Of a DNA stretch of 64,000 nt, positions 36,991-45,771 are shown one piece after another; position 1 is the stretch's first letter, and each line of letters begins with the position of its first letter. The stretch comes from Linnemannia schmuckeri (taxonomy: Eukaryota > Mortierellomycota > Mortierellomycetes > Mortierellales > Mortierellaceae). A program made the translations under genes and the position numbers. Under the pieces are notes generated by a model. It did not search any database. It was not told where the DNA came from and saw only the letters and a program-made list of their open reading frames with translations. Location: NCBI GenBank assembly GCA_029449235.1, contig JANATG010000013.1, positions 372,001 through 436,000 of the forward strand, given 5' to 3'.

Positions 36991-39356
36991 ATGACCGTCA
37001 CTCATCGCAAGCGGACAGCCAATGATGCCGAGAAAGACATCGGTAAGTAGGCTTTTGCCAGTGGTGTTGATGTCAATCGCATCCCTAAAAAGTAGATGGG
37101 TGCATCCGCCTCAGCGAGTTACATCATCTTGCTTAAGGCCAATTGTCGGCTTTATATGGAGCCATACCGACTTTATTTCGAAAAACAGTTTCCCTCAAGT
37201 TCCTATTCGCAAATAACCTTTTGATGTTTTAATGGACATTCATCTGACACACCTTTGTCCTGCCCTGGAACCATGTGACCCTTATCAATGGTTGTTTTCT
37301 TATAGCTGAGGCGGGTGTTAAATATCATTGCGACCCTTGCAGCCAAAACATCACGGATACCGTCCGGATACGATGCGCTGTCTGCAGCGACTTTGACCTC
37401 TGCGTCAGCTGCTTCTGCAACGGCGCAGAGCTCGGCAAACACAAGAACTGGCATGACTACCGCGTCATGGTAAAATCATGCACATTTGATTGTCTGGTTG
37501 TCGAATACTTTGCTTTTGTTTACTACGCGTCTTAATATGTGTACATAATAGACTAATTTTTTTTCTACGTCTTTATTTATTTTTGCTAGGAACAACACTC
37601 GTTTCCTATCTTTGACACAGAATGGGGCGCAGACGAGGAGCTATTGTTGATCGAGGGCGCAGAGAACTTTGGAATCGGAAACTGGCAAGACATAGCTGAC
37701 CACGTCGGATCAAAAACACGAGATGAGTGCGAAGCCCATTACCTCCAAGTCTATGTTAACAGCGATACCTGGCCTCTTCCTGTAAGCTTATCATCTCAGC
37801 TCCTTTTGTGTTCTGGTTAACAGGCAAGCAGCCTCAGGACTTGCTACAATTTACTTTCGGCTACTTACAAATATACGATTATCTGGCAACATAGGATATG
37901 AGCAAGCGGTTCGATATGGATCCCGAAGCTCAGGCAGCGAGAAAGAGACAACGCTTGGCTATGAGAGTCAACCGAGTACCAGGTAATACTTGGTACAATC
38001 CCGTTACAGCATTGACTCAAATACAACTCAACCGAATGTACCAGCACTGATTCGGAATTCAATTGTCTATTCACAACTAATAGCTCCAGTCAAAGCACAA
38101 AAGCCCATGACAAGTCAACCTGCCAATCACGAAATTGCTGGATACATGCCTGGGCGATTGGAGTTTGAGACGGAATACGAAAACGAGGCTGAGCAGTCTG
38201 TCAAGGATATGCTCTTTAGCGAGGAGGATGCCCCTGAGGAAGTCGGTATGGTTTTGACCGCCCTTTCTCTTGTTTTTTACTTCATGCTATTCTCACAGTC
38301 AGCCTTTCTCACACCTCACTCGTCATTCTTATTTGTGTAGACTTGAAACTGATGGTCCTTGAGATTTACAATGCCAAACTGTCCAAACGCCTGGAGCGGA
38401 GGAAATTTGTGTTTGACAGAGGCTTCCTAGAGTACAAGAAGGCAAGTCTGTGCTCGTACTGGATAATTTAAAGCGTACGAAACCTCCGATGAAATTGCAA
38501 GCCTAACCTGCGCCTTTGTGATTATGTCTTATAGAACCAAGCGGCCGAAAAGAAGAGGTCGCCGAAGGAGCGAGAGCTGATTAACAGCATGCGCGTATTT
38601 GCCCAGCTCCAAACTCCAGAAGATTATGACAAGTTTATCGAAGGCCTTTTGAAGGAGATGCATCTGCGTGAACGGATCGCTGAGCTTCAAGAGTTTCGAG
38701 CAAACGGCCTGACGACACTTGCTGCAGGCCAGGAATACCTTCGCGACAAGACCAATAGGGTATGATTTGATATGACCCTCTACTGAACTTATGTACATGT
38801 GATGTTCGTTTCCCTGATGACTAACAGCTGTTTTTTCATTGACCATCATCCTTTTAGACAAGTTTGAGACACTTGATGACAAGAGACACTGGCGTAAACG
38901 ACAGGAGAAACGCTCGTCCTCTTCCTCAGCGCGCCAACTTGGAAGAGGTAACCTTGTTTTTTTATACCTTTATCGTCAGATGGATTTTCGAACTCTTTCA
39001 GAATAGATGTGCTAATTATATTGTCTTCCTATCTCACATAGACTCCTTCGCCTCGTGGTTCAGCTGCTGGAAACAAGGCGGCTCCAGTGGTTCGCAAGCC
39101 AGCCAACCCGCTAAACATCCAGAATGCAGAGGGTATTCACCTTCTCACTATGCCTGAACAGGCTTTGTGTTCTACCCTCCGAATCTTCCCTAAGTCGTAC
39201 ATGATCATCAAGGAGCAATTGCTCAAGGAGCATGCACGTCTCGGAGGACTCAAACGACGACAGGCGCGTGAGTTGATCAAGATTGATGTGAACAAGACTG
39301 GCAAGATCTATGATTTCTTTGTCGAGGCCGGCTGGATCCAGAACTCTGACGCCTGA
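36991..39356 (+). CDS. ADA2: ADA2, SAGA/ADA coactivator adaptor
   Basis: Adaptor that stimulates Gcn5 histone acetyltransferase in SAGA. Exons: 36991..37042, 37306..37469, 37590..37781, 37895..37982, 38084..38245, 38341..38441, 38535..38759, 38858..38947, 39042..39356; 462 aa. Domains in order: ZZ zinc finger (YHCDPCSQNITDTVRIRC, CSDFDLCVSCF), SANT/Myb (DTEWGADEELLLIEG ... NWQDIADHVGSKTRDECEAHY), the middle ADA box (GYMPGRLEFETEYENEAE) and a C-terminal SWIRM domain (SYMIIKEQLLKEHARLGGLKRRQARELIKIDVNKTGKI). Length is close to yeast Ada2 (434). The intron 38442..38534 uses a GC donor (AAG|GCAAGT) with a TAG acceptor; it is required to keep phase. Confidence 0.96.
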
Positions 39357-39670
39357 GTTTGCCCCTCCTGATAAGAAGGACAAGTGAGGAAGCGTTTCTA
39401 TTCTTTGCTTAATGGGGTGTATCCCAGTTCAGCTTTCCTTTATTCTAGTCTCTTTGCCCTTTCCTCCTATCTTCCTCCTTTAATGTAAAAACGAATGTAT
39501 CATAACGAAACTTGGGCGCAATGCTTTTTTCTTGGTTTTCGTCACTTTTTGTGCACAAGCCACATGCACTGTACTATACATTTTTTTGCTTTTTTGCCAC
39601 CGAAATTGTCGTTAGTGATTCCTTCTTTTGCGACTTTTAGCCAAAGCCCATTAGAACACAAACGGCAGCC

Positions 39671-41838
39671 ATGTCGGATTCAACATCAAGCAACAGCAAC
39701 TCCTCAGACTTGGAGCGGTGCCTGGAGCTGCTTCGACCAGGGACGTCTGATGAGTCCAAGTTCATTGGTCTGACGCTCATGTCAGACCTGTTGCAGATCT
39801 CGCAGGACCAGGGGACCATGACCCGCTTCTTTGATAATATGGATTTCCCGTTCCTCGACAGGATGATGCAGATCGGTGAGTACAACAGGCGTCATTAATG
39901 TAAGCAACATGGAGACACTAATCATACAGAAGTCAAGGGTCGTGAAAAAGAAGCATATTGACCGTTAATTATTTGTCTATGGCATTAGAGGAGAGCAGTG
40001 TTCCAAAGGAGGCTGGCGTGAATGCAACGACGATCCGATCGATCGCGATTGATATTATGACTTGTTTTTCGACGCATTGGGAGCTCCTCGTCAGGAAGGA
40101 GTTCAAAGATCGTGTCCCTACGATGCTCAGTCTACTTTCAGCGAGGTATTTCAGCAGGCCTAGTTTACGTGGAAGCATTTTGCATTTGATTGGCACGCTG
40201 GACTTGATACTCACTATTATTTTTTTTTATCTCGTTCTCGGTTGCAGTGATGCGACCGAAAATAGTAAAAAGATTTTGAAGATCATGGTCAGGATATCGG
40301 CATACCCACAGGTTTCTATGATTTTGACCAACCCAGGATACCAGAGTTCCATTGTCGCCTACATTTGTGACACCTTCGGTAGTAAAGGTTTGTAGACTTG
40401 CCTTTTGTCTCTGGTATTTCTGAGATCATTGCAACTTCTTGGTCCACGCTCTAACTCACCTCACCCAATCACTCTTGTGTAGGTGAATCACACGAGGACG
40501 CAGTGATGGTCTTCAAACGGACATTCCTTATTATTCAGGAGGGCTTCAAACAGAACCCCAAGGTTGTGCTTCAGATCACCAAAGACTTTCTCCCAACCAT
40601 TATGACCCGGATCTCAAAACCCTTTAGCGTGCTATCAGAGACTTACAAGCCAGAGATACTACAGATGCTGACAGAATCGGTGGCGTATTTGCCAGAACAA
40701 TATATGCAGCAACATGTCAAGGATCATGCTGTCGAGACGCGGAATTGGGTCAGGAATTTGAAATCGGGATTAATCCAGCTCCTCAGTACTCGGCAAGGTA
40801 TATTTTATTAGGGCTTGTTGAACAAATGGCTGGGTGATCGATATGATTCTGTTTTACTGAATTTTTTTGTCTTCTGGGACTTATAGCACCGACAACGCGG
40901 GATGATTGCTTCAAGCTAATCGGACTTTTGTTGCAGCGACTTGGAGCAGACTGGATCTTTCCTGAGATCCCTACAACAGACGCGATTCTTGCAGAGACAA
41001 GAACAAAGAAGAAATCATCGCCTGCAACACTAGTCCACTCAATGGAATCACTTTCACTTACAGATGCAGAGATTGACAAGAAGTTTGCAGCGTTGGTTGT
41101 TCATTTGGCCTGTGTCGAGGCACGTGTCTTGATGGACGAACTCGCGGATGAATTGTCTGGTTCAGCGGCTACGACCAAGGCGGGAGATGAGGCTAGACAG
41201 GCCAAGATCCGAAAGGAGCAGGTCTTGCCGTTGGTATATGAGATTCTGGAGGTGTCTATTGGGTATCTGGTCTTAGTTTCGGAGAATGACGAGCTTTTAG
41301 AACGTGGGTTGTTTGATGCCACGGCGTTGCTCAAAGTCCAGGAATCGCTTCAGGCAGCTTTCTCTGCCGTCTTAGACTATCTCTTGGATCTCCAGGTAAA
41401 CAACATTTTTTTTCTGTAGCTCTCAGCGGTCGTGGCGGTCTCCTTTTTTTGGCGTTTCTCACGCGTTCTTTTTATTTCGTGATTGATCTCTAGACGAGCA
41501 AGGATGGTACTCCTGAGAAGTTGGTGTCAAATATGAACTACCTGGCATCCATGAGGATCTTGTCTGTATGGCTGACCGAAGACGGCTCTCTTCACGCACA
41601 AGCAGTCGCCCTTTTCCCAACGTTAGAGGAAGTTGTCCGCCTGTGGTAAGTTTCAGCATTAACGAGGTTTATCTCCTTTTTTTGGTTCACTGCACTTCTA
41701 GAGCACCTATATTCAGACTCTAATGTTTTTTTAATCTCTCCTCTTGAAATTCATAGCAAGTCGAAATCATCTCATAAATCGCTAGTGCGGTTACTTCAGC
41801 CTATTCTTGATAGGTTCCAAGAACTCTCTCTCGATTAG
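39671..41838 (+). CDS. Neurochondrin family protein
   Basis: Armadillo/HEAT-like helical repeat protein of the neurochondrin family; the animal protein is neuronal and cytoplasmic, and the fungal role is unknown to me. Exons: 39671..39875, 39989..40145, 40248..40387, 40483..40797, 40887..41395, 41494..41645, 41757..41838; 519 aa. Family-like blocks: CLELLRPGTSDESKFIGLTLM near the start, then helical pairs (IAIDIMTCFSTHWELL, LKIMVRISAYP), and the late block MRILSVWLTEDGSLHAQAVALFPTLE. Shorter than animal neurochondrin (about 730 aa). No membrane segment or signal peptide. It starts 314 bp after the ADA2 stop, same strand, with a T-rich spacer that presumably holds its promoter. Confidence 0.75.
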
Positions 41839-41933
41839 TTTATCATATTTTTTGTGCCATTGATAGCAGAATCGATACCTTTCGCTTCGTTCAACGGAGT
41901 AAGGAGCTCTGTTTGCCCCTTCAACAAATAAAA

Positions 41934-42950
41934 CTAGATACGAATGAAGGGGATTCTTCCCATCCTCTCCATCAATGATAACTTCCTCCTTTCCAACAGA
42001 CTTTCCAACAGCCGCTCATCAGCTGTGCATGGTTCCTTGGTCGCTCCAGGGCAGGTTCGATCCTTATGTGTGGCTAGCAAAGCGCCACACGAGCAGAACC
42101 CATCACGCGTGATGTAACCATATCCTCGACTCCAGTCACCTCGGGCGCCGGTGTATTTGGATGTTTTGTCCTTGGCAGTGATGCCTTGCGTCTGCTCCCA
42201 CGCGATCGTCGTGGAGCATCGGGGTTTCCAGATCAGTTCTGAGGCCTGCATCTCCAGGTAGCCAATAAACTTGTGAAGGACCGTCTTGGCAATGGACTGT
42301 GGGGTCTTGAAGGCCGAGGACCACTCAGTCAACATGCTCTTGGGGGTGATTCCGCGAAGAAGGTCCGAAACGTGCCACTTGGGGTTTTCATCACGATCGG
42401 GAGCAGGACTACCGCTGTGCACGGCTCGAGCTCCACCGATAGAAGAGAATCCCCGAATATGATCCGCATCCGAGGGGAATTGCCAGTATATGGGTACTGG
42501 CCGTGGTGCTTGATGACCATTGTCAGTTGCTCGCTTGTGTTCACGCTTCCTGGCGGCATTGTAGCTATTTGTTGCTTGAACGCCCCATTCATCAATCTTG
42601 CCCATGGCCTCCTTTCATATCGCAGTGGTTGTCTCAACAGTAGAGGGGCATCTCCAGACGTGCTCATTGTCCTCCTCCTTCTGCTCACATTGTCGACACA
42701 GGCAGGTTGAGTACAAATCAGGCTTCCGAGCCTGCATGGAGTTCAATGTTGGCAACATTCCATGCAGCTTCTTGATATGATGTGTTCGTTGATGGGAGTC
42801 CCTGCTGTTGCTGTAAAAGGTGAAGATGGCGCGTCTGTCATGGACATGGGCCAAGGTCGAACTCCATTCCACATCGTCAATGTCCGAGATCGCCCTCTTG
42901 ACCCGTCTTTGTGATATCCAGACTTGATGATGGCGGATTGTCGATTGTTG
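41934..42950 (-). pseudogene. C-terminal fragment of a LINE reverse-transcriptase ORF, broken
   Basis: 5'-truncated remnant of a non-LTR retrotransposon ORF. The readable part includes the Cys-rich block typical of the C-terminus of these proteins (CLCRQCEQKEEDNEHVWRCPS), then ASELIWKPRC...W...GITAKDK, and a last CSCG...HKDRTC block, ending FIRI-stop. A TGA at about 42615-42617 interrupts the frame where family logic would have Trp (TTTAI[stop]KEAMGK), and both sides continue in the same frame, so this is a point nonsense change. No RT or endonuclease domain is present in the window. The upstream side is cut by the insertions at 42963-44490; the frame can be followed past them for a few codons at 44503-44550. 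It lies 95 bp from the neurochondrin stop. Confidence 0.75.
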
Positions 42951-42962
42951 AATCCTTGGAGC
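42951..42962. repeat. Target-site copy 1 (12 bp)
   Basis: aatccttggagc, immediately followed on plus by an 18-nt T run. Its left flank is the LINE remnant, so this is one edge of the empty target site. Confidence 0.75.
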
Positions 42963-44012
42963 TTTTTTTTTTTTTTTTTGACCACGATATATTTCTCTAC
43001 AAAACAGAGCACAAACTATTTAGAAGTGGAGGGGGCAACAACTAAACTCATCGGTGCGCCATTCAGTAGTCACAGTCCGGTCCCTTGACTCTGGCTCTGC
43101 GCAACTATCGACGTCGCTCATCACGACTACGACGGAAGAAAATACACGGCTATCTGTCTTGTTGCATGTCCTTCACTAAACGGACCCTCTGCTCATCCTA
43201 ACCTCATCCTCACTTCCTTCACCTTGGGCAACAAGGAGATAGGCCTTGTACCTTCTCCCGTGTATAACGTGTTTTTTAAGTGGACACACCACTCCTATTC
43301 ATGCACTTGCGTGCTAGCACAACAACAAAAATAAATTTTTGCTGTCACGCGCCTTTTGAACAGTAAAAGGCTAGCGCAAAGGGTTTTGTCAATGATGCTT
43401 CCGCACCTGTATGAAAATAAATTTTCACACACCTCCATGACAAAGAGGCTGGGACTTTGGCCTAATGAAACCCACATTGGGAAACTTGGTCTTCGGGCCA
43501 GAGACAGTTCCTAAGACACATAGGCGGACGACAATGGACCGCGTGAATATCCATGACCCAAGTTGTCCCCACTTGGACCCCATGGATGGGGCCTGACCAT
43601 GCACTCCCGTGCTTTGCAAGGTGAGTCGTTCCTTGCACCGACCTGGTCAGAGGGCCGGTTTGAATCCGTCAAATCCGTGGCGTATCTCCTTGTGGATTGG
43701 ACCAAGGACCTCTCGCCAAGAGGTGGAAAGGCAGACGACCAACTCCATTCGACTGACATTCCGTGCGGCAATGGGGAAGGGCATCTCTCCAAAAAATTCT
43801 TGCAACTCCAGGAAACAACCAGACGTCCTCACAGCGCCAGCCTTGAAACCTCCAAGCTCTCCGTGCATGTGTCCGACCCGGGGTGGTAGGCGCCCTGGCA
43901 CAGTGCTCAGAGTCCTTGTCAGCAGTGATGGTTGGATGGATGGATAGCCCCGACGTGGGGATGAAGGTCGGCGTGACTGTTCTTGAAAGCGAAAAAATGG
44001 AATTGGAAAGGG
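42963..44012 (-). mobile_element. SINE-like non-autonomous retroelement A with poly(A) tail
   Basis: About 1.05 kb bounded by identical 12-bp direct copies. Read on minus it ends in an A run (plus T run at 42963-42979) abutting the repeat, the arrangement left by LINE-mediated retroposition. It carries tRNA-like internal promoter motifs at about 43695-43760: box A AGTTGG in GGAGTTGGTCG, and box B-like GGTCCAATCC. Downstream of these it shares short blocks with element B (CCGTCAAATCC...GCGTATCT at 43667-43686; ATGCACTTGCGTGC at 43301). It encodes no RT. Some 240 bp precede the tRNA-like part on minus, so it may be a composite or an older element. Confidence 0.55.
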
Positions 44013-44024
44013 AATCCTTGGAGC
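44013..44024. repeat. Target-site copy 2 (12 bp)
   Basis: aatccttggagc between elements A and B, again followed directly by a T run on plus. Confidence 0.75.
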
Positions 44025-44490
44025 TTTTTTTTTTTTTTTTTTTTTTTTTTATTTTTTTTTTTATTTCTAGAATTGCCTCTGACATGGCCTATCTGTGCAG
44101 TACACGATATTTTTTTTAATCTAAGTCTTAACTAGGTGCGCGTACTTATTTTGCACAGAGGCATTTTAGTATGCTTGTGCAGGAAGCCGGTTACCCGACA
44201 GAATGTACTTGAGCACTGGAAAGGTTGGTCTAAGCGGTCCGCCGTTGTTGGCAGGCTCCACACGGCATTCCGACTGGCTCATCACCAGAGTTACGTAGCC
44301 ATATAGTGGGCATACTCACTCTGTCCATGCACTTGTGTGCGTCTGAGAACTATTTCATCTCAGGCCTCCTGGACAGGGGAGACTAGCGCAATACCGTCAA
44401 ATCCTAATTGAGCGTATCTTCGTAGGTCTGAACCCACGACCCTCGCGCTGAGAGGGGGAAGCTTTACCAACTTGGTGGGCTCGCCCGCCC
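44025..44490 (-). mobile_element. tRNA-derived SINE B with poly(A) tail
   Basis: 466 bp between 12-bp target copies. On minus it begins with a tRNA-like head: GGGCGGGCGAGCCCACC, then box A AGTTGG in CAAGTTGGTAAAGC, and about 30 nt later the box B-like GGGTTCAGACC, and it ends in an interrupted A tail (plus T tract 44025-44062). This is the standard tRNA-SINE layout: Pol III head, body, A tail, target duplication. No significant open frame. The body shares with element A the blocks CCGTCAAATCC..T.G.GCGTATCT (44394-44418) and CATGCACTTGTGTGC (44326-44340), so the two belong to one family or share a core. Confidence 0.7.
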
Positions 44491-44502
44491 AATCCTTGGA
44501 GC
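44491..44502. repeat. Target-site copy 3 (12 bp)
   Basis: aatccttggagc followed by catggacac rather than a T run. Joined to copy 1's left flank it restores a continuous LINE-type reading frame, showing that it is the other edge of the original target. Confidence 0.75.
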
Positions 44503-44616
44503 CATGGACACTTCAAGAGTAGGAGAAATTGGTGGCGCTTAGATCACATGACTGAGCACTCGGCTTGTTTACTAAGAGCTTAATTATGTATTATAGTTAC
44601 ACACATCCATCAAGTT

Positions 44617-44699
44617 GGAGAGATGGCCGAGTTGGTCTAAGGCGCCGCGTTAAGGCCGGGGTCTATTCGTAGGCGTGGGTTCAAATCCCACTCTCTTCA
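44617..44699 (+). tRNA. tRNA-Leu (AAG)
   Basis: 83-nt type II tRNA. Acceptor GGAGAGA pairs with TCTCTTC (one G-U), discriminator A; D arm GCCGAG...; anticodon loop TTAAGGC gives anticodon AAG; long variable arm with the CTA-TTCG-TAG hairpin as in leucine tRNAs; T arm GTGGG-TTCAAAT-CCCAC. No intron. The anticodon stem has one G-G mismatch (second-to-fourth pairs CCGCG/CGGGG), which may lower function. A T run at 44729-44735 downstream could serve as Pol III terminator. It lies about 115 bp from the last SINE target copy. Confidence 0.9.
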
Positions 44700-45771
44700 C
44701 AATACCTTTTGCGAAAGGTAGTAGGCTGCATTTTTTTGTACGCGTAGGCTGTGTTACGACGATGTCTAGATGATCAAGGTTACTCTCAGATCTGTTGGGC
44801 CGTCTGCCTGGTTTTCTTTTTAAGATTGATCTACTTGACAACCCGCTGGCTTCCTGTACTCAGTCCATGTAAAGCGGCTCCGGTCTTCTCTTTATGCGAG
44901 ACCTCTCATACGGTTTACTTAGCTTTTGTTAAGGGAGTCCATATGAAAACAGCTCCCGCCTTTGAAGGCTAAGTGCTTGATATTTCCTTATGGTACTCCC
45001 TTCCTCTTCCTGAAGCTTTTCTGTAACCTCTTTTTACACGGAACTCTTCTTCCAATTTGCTTTACTTTTTATCAGCTTGAGTCCGCCAGGCTTACATGAA
45101 CTTAGTACAGAGGTGCCGGCGGGTTGTCAAATAAAAGCGAATAACCCGGGTTGCCCTTATAGATTATTCTTCTTTTAAAAGTCGGAATATTATCACTCCT
45201 GAGCCTGAGGAGTGTTTGGATTTCGAAAGAGTTTTTGCTTGGTACTATGTAATCGATGACTTCTATCATAATTCAGTCATGGGTACTGACGAGATGGTTA
45301 GTCTCTTTTCGGAGCGCGAGGTCGCCGAGGAGGAGGAGCGGGTTTTTTTGTGAGTTGAGGATGGTGACTCGTGCCATTGACACTGGCTCAGAGGCAGATG
45401 CAGACGAGAGAGTTACGGAGAAGGTGGGCGAAGAGGAAGAAGAGAAATTGTGGTCGATCGAGAAGGTGCAGAAGAGGATGGATCAATTGTTAATGTACTG
45501 GAGGAGACAGACGTGGTCCTCTTCCGAAAAGCATGATTGGATTGAGAAGAATTATATGATGACTTTGCAGATGATGGAGCAGTTGGAGACTGAGGCCCGC
45601 AAGAATTGCAAGAGATGTTATTTTTTCTTTCGTATAAAATTACAAATGCACGCGTTCGCGACAAAACGCGACATGAACTGTATCAGTGGTTGTGTCGTTG
45701 TAAAAGACTCGTTTTTTATTTTCTTGCAATGGTGTGCGTTAGTGTAACAAAGGCAGACAGGGCGACCAAAT
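44700..45771. other. Gene-poor stretch between tRNA-Leu and PCF11
   Basis: Holds the inverted repeat described separately and an open frame at 45256-45747 (163 codons, plus). The conceptual product is Glu- and charged-residue-rich in its middle (DERVTEKVGEEEEEKLW, EKVQKRMDQLLMYWRRQ) but matches no family I know, its start is weak and its end is ordinary 3' flank of PCF11. I treat it as unproven. Confidence 0.3.
44834..45131. repeat. Inverted repeat, ~40-bp arms, ~300 bp overall (MITE-like)
   Basis: The arm at 44834-44873 (ttgacaacccgctggc, then tgtactcagtccatgtaa) is matched in inverse orientation at 45094-45131 (gccggcgggttgtcaa preceded by ttacatgaacttagtaca). The outer 16 bp match at 15 positions; the inner half at about 16 of 18. 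The 220-bp loop has no coding content. No clear target duplication was found, so a miniature element or a decayed fold-back are both possible. Confidence 0.6.

Noticed and set aside
43654..43667. Plus-strand box B-like GGTTTGAATCC as a separate tRNA
   Set aside because: No paired acceptor stem or box A at the right distance on plus. The tRNA-like signals of this element are on the minus strand.
45256..45747. 163-codon plus-strand frame with Glu-rich middle
   Set aside because: No family match, weak start, lies in the 3' flank of PCF11 and ends in low-complexity sequence. Not enough for a gene call.
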